From NCBI GenBank assembly GCA_947650285.1, contig CANTFL010001407.1:540162-604161 (forward strand): 64,000 nt of DNA, read 5' to 3'. The position numbers and the translations under genes are program-made. Position 1 is the first letter of the stretch; each line of letters starts with the position of its first letter. The notes under the pieces are model-generated. The model made no database searches. It saw only the letters and a list, made by a program, of their open reading frames with translations, and was not told the origin of the DNA. This document shows positions 60,717-64,000 of the stretch, in pieces. Origin of the DNA: Hyaloperonospora brassicae. Its lineage: Eukaryota > Oomycota > Peronosporomycetes > Peronosporales > Peronosporaceae.

Positions 60717-61779
60717 ACTTGATCACTAGGTAACATCGATTATCGAATGGTGAATCCCATGAAACAGGACCAAACGCTATTTGAGCTTATGAACATTTAC
60801 AGCTATCGTTCTTCGAGGTAGTTGACGATATCATCACTTTGTTGTATAAATTATGCTTGTTTGGTCTCGTTCTTCTATATAACACACAATAGTTCGTTGA
60901 TCTTTGACCTATTCTGGCAATAAGCTGGTATATCTTCTCTACACAATAGTTGTATAGGATTATATATGGCTTTAAATGTTTCTCTATGATTATCTGCTCT
61001 CTATGGCTATCGAACTTTTAAACAACTTACTGACACCGCCGCTTGATACTGAGAAGTTAACGCATGGTTATATAGCGCTACCGTTTCGTCTACATTACGT
61101 GCTGTCTAAAATAGTCATGAGTGGCATGAATCTAGGCTATCGAATTGAATTTTCCACGCTATTTTAGACGCGAGTCAAAGCAAAATCCAACCGATCTACG
61201 AATTATTATGTTGGCAGACTAATCCACGAGCAGCGACTAAAAACTTCGGCTGATAGACTTTCAAAAAGACATTGGCTAGTCGACTTTACTTTATAATTAT
61301 CGTGCAGATGTCACAGCCGATAGGCTGATAGGGTAACGGGGTGGAACGCCGTATCCGCCTGACGCTATAAACCTGTAAGGAAACGCTGTTCCTTAACCAG
61401 GGGCAAATAAATTTGATTATATTTTTGTTCAAAATATCCCTAAGAGCGATTGTGTTCCGTAGCTCCTCATATTTACACAAGTGAGACGCGATTTATTTTT
61501 GGTAATTATCGAGTCTGACGCTTCGATAACAATCCAAGAAATTAGGAGGCGCACAGTATTTGATACTCGGATACTGCCCTACGCCTACTTTTGTAATTAT
61601 GAATTACACTTACCATATAACGAGATAAATATGTTTCCAATTCGTATCGCGTGTCTTTTAAATGTGTGTTACATATAATATATATCAGGAGCTGCATGAT
61701 CTTTTTTCGGCCTAAACTTCCGATTTATATCCCAAACATTAAACAGGCCAGTTGAAGCCAAAGCCAACGAGCTGGCGCG
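60717..61779. other. Intergenic sequence, no gene seen
   Basis: Medium to AT-rich. Frames at 60976-61167, 61286-61480 and 61481-61678 have no family features. Confidence 0.5.
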
Positions 61780-62200
61780 ATGCTCGTCACCTCCTTCATG
61801 CGCCGCACGCGTAATTTAGTCGCGTCTGTGGGGCCCATCACCGCCCAGTGCTTCAGTATCAGACGTAGCACCAGCAGTAGCAGCTCTAGCCAGAATAGCA
61901 GTTATACTAGCGCTCATGCACAGGCAAAAGGAACTGTGTACCGGAGCGTCAGTCGACTTGTTGCCGGTCCAATTCTTGGCGATTTTCTGTACGAGTCGCA
62001 GCCGCTCGAGCACCAGCCCCCAGACGGTACAAGAGTTAAGTGAAATGAACTTATCTGTGACAATGATGAGCCCCGACCGATCCCTGGAAATGCTGAAGGA
62101 TAAGCAGCAGCGTCACTTCTTTATCATTAAGACGTACGGCTGCCAAATGATATTATTCGACTCTGATGTCGAACGCAGATCCTTCTCGAACTCAGGATGC
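61780..62200 (+). pseudogene. 5' remnant of a MiaB/CDK5RAP1-type tRNA methylthiotransferase
   Basis: The intact enzyme is a radical-SAM Fe-S protein that methylthiolates adenosine 37 of tRNAs, in mitochondria in eukaryotes. Only the start is here. Frame 1 (61780-62043) opens MLVTSFMRRTRNLVASVGPI, basic and Ser-rich with no acidic residues for over 80 codons, like a mitochondrial presequence. Near 62030 the sequence continues in the next frame as MLKDKQQRHFFIIKTYGCQM (ending 62149). KTYGCQM carries the first conserved Cys of the N-terminal domain, and FDSDVERRSF follows. The usual Asn after QM is missing, and the CxxxCxxC radical-SAM motif is absent. The change of frame plus the truncation indicate a dead duplicate fragment, unless the break is an assembly or sequencing error and later exons lie elsewhere. 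Confidence 0.55.
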
Positions 62201-63700
62201 TTCACACGTCTTTGTTTTTTATCATAAAGTTGGAGCCCTCAAATCGCTTTTTTTCACGGCCATGAGCCGATGCGCCGTTAATTTACTCACGCTTTGCTGG
62301 AACTGAATGTTTAAATTTTTCTGCACTTCTTAAAAGCGGATATTTGGGCGTTCTTTGCTGTGTAAAGATAATTTGTACTTCTGCTCTAGTGAGAGAGACA
62401 CTCGCTTTGTTACACTCATTGGTTGTGCGAGCTTGGTGTTGAAAGTCGATGATTTCTTCTGGGTGGATGTGTCAGATCACTGGTGTTGTGGGGTAATATC
62501 AACAATTAAAATAATCTCTCCGTATCCATTGTCCTACGACCTTATTGACTTAGATGTTTTGTATATATTGTCGTGACGTCATCAGTAAACTGTGCGTTAT
62601 AAGCTTGCTCGAAATAACATGATGTGCGTCTTTCGCATAGGTCACGTCCGAGGTCCTATAACGATGCTAAATCGACTTTTGGTTCTCGTAAATCTTCGGC
62701 TAGGCTAAATGTCACTTCACATGCCACGTATTTCTTTCAAGCATCAGAATGAGGGTAGTCAGTCTTATATGAGGGTTTCCGCTTAAATGAGCGAGTGTTT
62801 TTCGTGTCTTATATCTTACTCGCTTATAAAGAGACCGGTTTACAAATTCCTATATTGTTTGAAATGTTCGGCGACACTGTGACGGTTACAGAAGATTGTC
62901 TCGAATAAAGTCTCTTATAGAAAGGGGTGAGTGTAGTTCCTATATCTACTGTTATGATAGGTTGCCCATTACAGCCAGCTTTTCATTTGTGAACGAATTG
63001 AAGTCTGCAGCGAAACGCACGACGTCGTTGCAATAACATGTTCTGATGGAGATCGCAATTCAGTGAAGACTCCTGAGCTCCGGATCAGCCAGCTGATAGA
63101 AAAGGCTATGTTACTCGCATGCAGTGATGTTTATTCAAACCAGGCAGAGATAATCTTACATTGACTCGACCGAGGATGAGCGTAAAGACATCTCAACTAC
63201 TACACCCTAACCCAGAAGAAGCGTATCTGTCGATGACAGCGCCGTATTTGATGTCAAAACTAGCGTTGGAGCTCACCTGTAGCTGTCACCAAAAATGCCA
63301 ATCGCCAGCAAAACCACTGCCCACGGGATTCAAGCGACATCTATCAAGATCATCGTCGAGCTAGTTCGATGAATGTGTCGCCTAGAGATCAAGTACTAAT
63401 TGCTCGCTTCGTCGACTTCTTTTACTGCGGCGTGATGCTTCGTATGACGTAATATTGTTGCCGTCATGACTCTGGTTTCTCTGAGTATGGTCATCGCAAT
63501 AATAGGCAACTGTGGACCATCGTCACCGCCACAAGGAAATCGTTAGCTATTTGGATGAGATGCTCCCGCGCAAATGCCATAGCTCGTGCAATGAACAATC
63601 TGCCGGCTAAAGAATACAGACCAAGGTGCCTCCTTTTCTTTGCGAGCAATCGGTGTGACTTCCTGCACGAAATTAACTCCACCAGCGAGAACACAAGCGC
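62201..63700. other. Intergenic sequence before the right-hand LTR
   Basis: No recognised gene. Frames 62355-62576 and 63161-63364 (plus) and 63491-63727 (minus) show no domains. The frame 63555-63839 runs out of this sequence into the LTR and is therefore artefactual, at least in its second half. Confidence 0.45.
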
Positions 63701-64000
63701 TGTAACGGGGCAGCCCGTTACATGCAATTGTCACTTTAAGGAAAGTGACAATAAAGAATATAAAGATGGATATTCTTTAAACAATATCACCAAAGTGGTG
63801 GTATTGAAGGGTCGACCAAAAGGTCTGTTCATTGGTTGATATCGTGATGATATCAACCCACCAATCGCCGCAAGACGCGCGCAATGAGTGGTGACGAGAC
63901 GTCACCATACATGCAGTTATATTAGTATAATTGAATTAAGTCAAACGAAGAGACAGTAGTTTAAAGACTTAATTTATTAATATAACAGTTCTACTTTTAC
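63701..64000 (+). mobile_element. Start of an LTR built of consecutive hairpins, cut by window edge
   Basis: Begins TGTAACGGG at 63701, fitting an LTR start. Inverted repeats follow one another without overlap: 63701-63722 (9 bp stem), 63727-63752 (11 bp), 63753-63778 (8 bp), 63783-63805 (10 bp, one G-U), 63815-63826 (4 bp), 63834-63858 (10 bp), 63890-63906 (7 bp), and a long imperfect one from about 63917 to 63986. I recall LTRs starting with this inverted TGTAACGGG...CCCGTTACA pattern in oomycete copia-type elements. Orientation and type cannot be proved without the internal part, which would lie beyond the window. Confidence 0.65.

Noticed and set aside
63555..63839. 94-codon frame at the right end as a gene
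   Set aside because: It crosses the sharp start of the hairpin-rich LTR at 63701, so at least its second half is LTR sequence.

Overview
The window looks like a repeat-rich stretch of an oomycete genome (a Phytophthora- or downy-mildew-like organism). Four things point that way: a small secreted protein with a signal peptide, an RxLR-like motif and an EER motif; a compact four-exon gene for an APC-type amino-acid/polyamine transporter with short GT-AG introns; Ty3/gypsy and probable copia long terminal repeats of the kind common in oomycetes; and long AT-rich, gene-poor tracts that alternate abruptly with GC-richer islands. I cannot name the species.

Layout. From 1 to 1120, on the minus strand, lie the LTR and a broken gag of one LTR-retrotransposon, cut by the window edge; a solo LTR of the same family sits in the opposite orientation at 38275-38750. 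From 1.1 to 4 kb is GC-richer sequence with a decayed Cys-rich reading frame (2444-3130, minus) of unknown identity. A candidate RxLR-EER effector is at 5198-5572 (minus). From 5.6 to 21.6 kb is an AT-rich desert interrupted by a solo LTR of a second family (18.07-18.88 kb). The transporter gene occupies 21683-23323. A Tigger/pogo-type DNA transposon with terminal inverted repeats, TA duplications and a broken transposase lies at 24459-26334. A second AT-rich desert (27-48 kb) holds a hairpin with 56-base arms (27330-27445) and a 1.3 kb element with roughly 280 bp terminal inverted repeats (31063-32388). A large degenerate Ty3/gypsy element with a chromodomain fills 47.9-60.7 kb, with gag, zinc knuckle, protease, RT, RNase H, integrase, chromodomain and an extra 3' region. 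The last 4 kb carry a truncated, frameshifted remnant of a MiaB/CDK5RAP1-type tRNA methylthiotransferase with a presequence-like N-terminus, and the start of another LTR built from a run of consecutive hairpins.

Function. Only two genes look intact: the transporter and the effector candidate. Everything else recognisable is mobile DNA or remnants, so there is no operon-like cooperation to describe. The setting, with an effector candidate isolated among transposons and AT-rich sequence, matches the gene-sparse, fast-evolving compartments described for oomycete pathogen genomes.

Limits. All calls come from reading the sequence by eye. Element boundaries are approximate unless exact repeat ends are given. 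No database comparison was possible. Most short reading frames in the AT-rich tracts look like chance.
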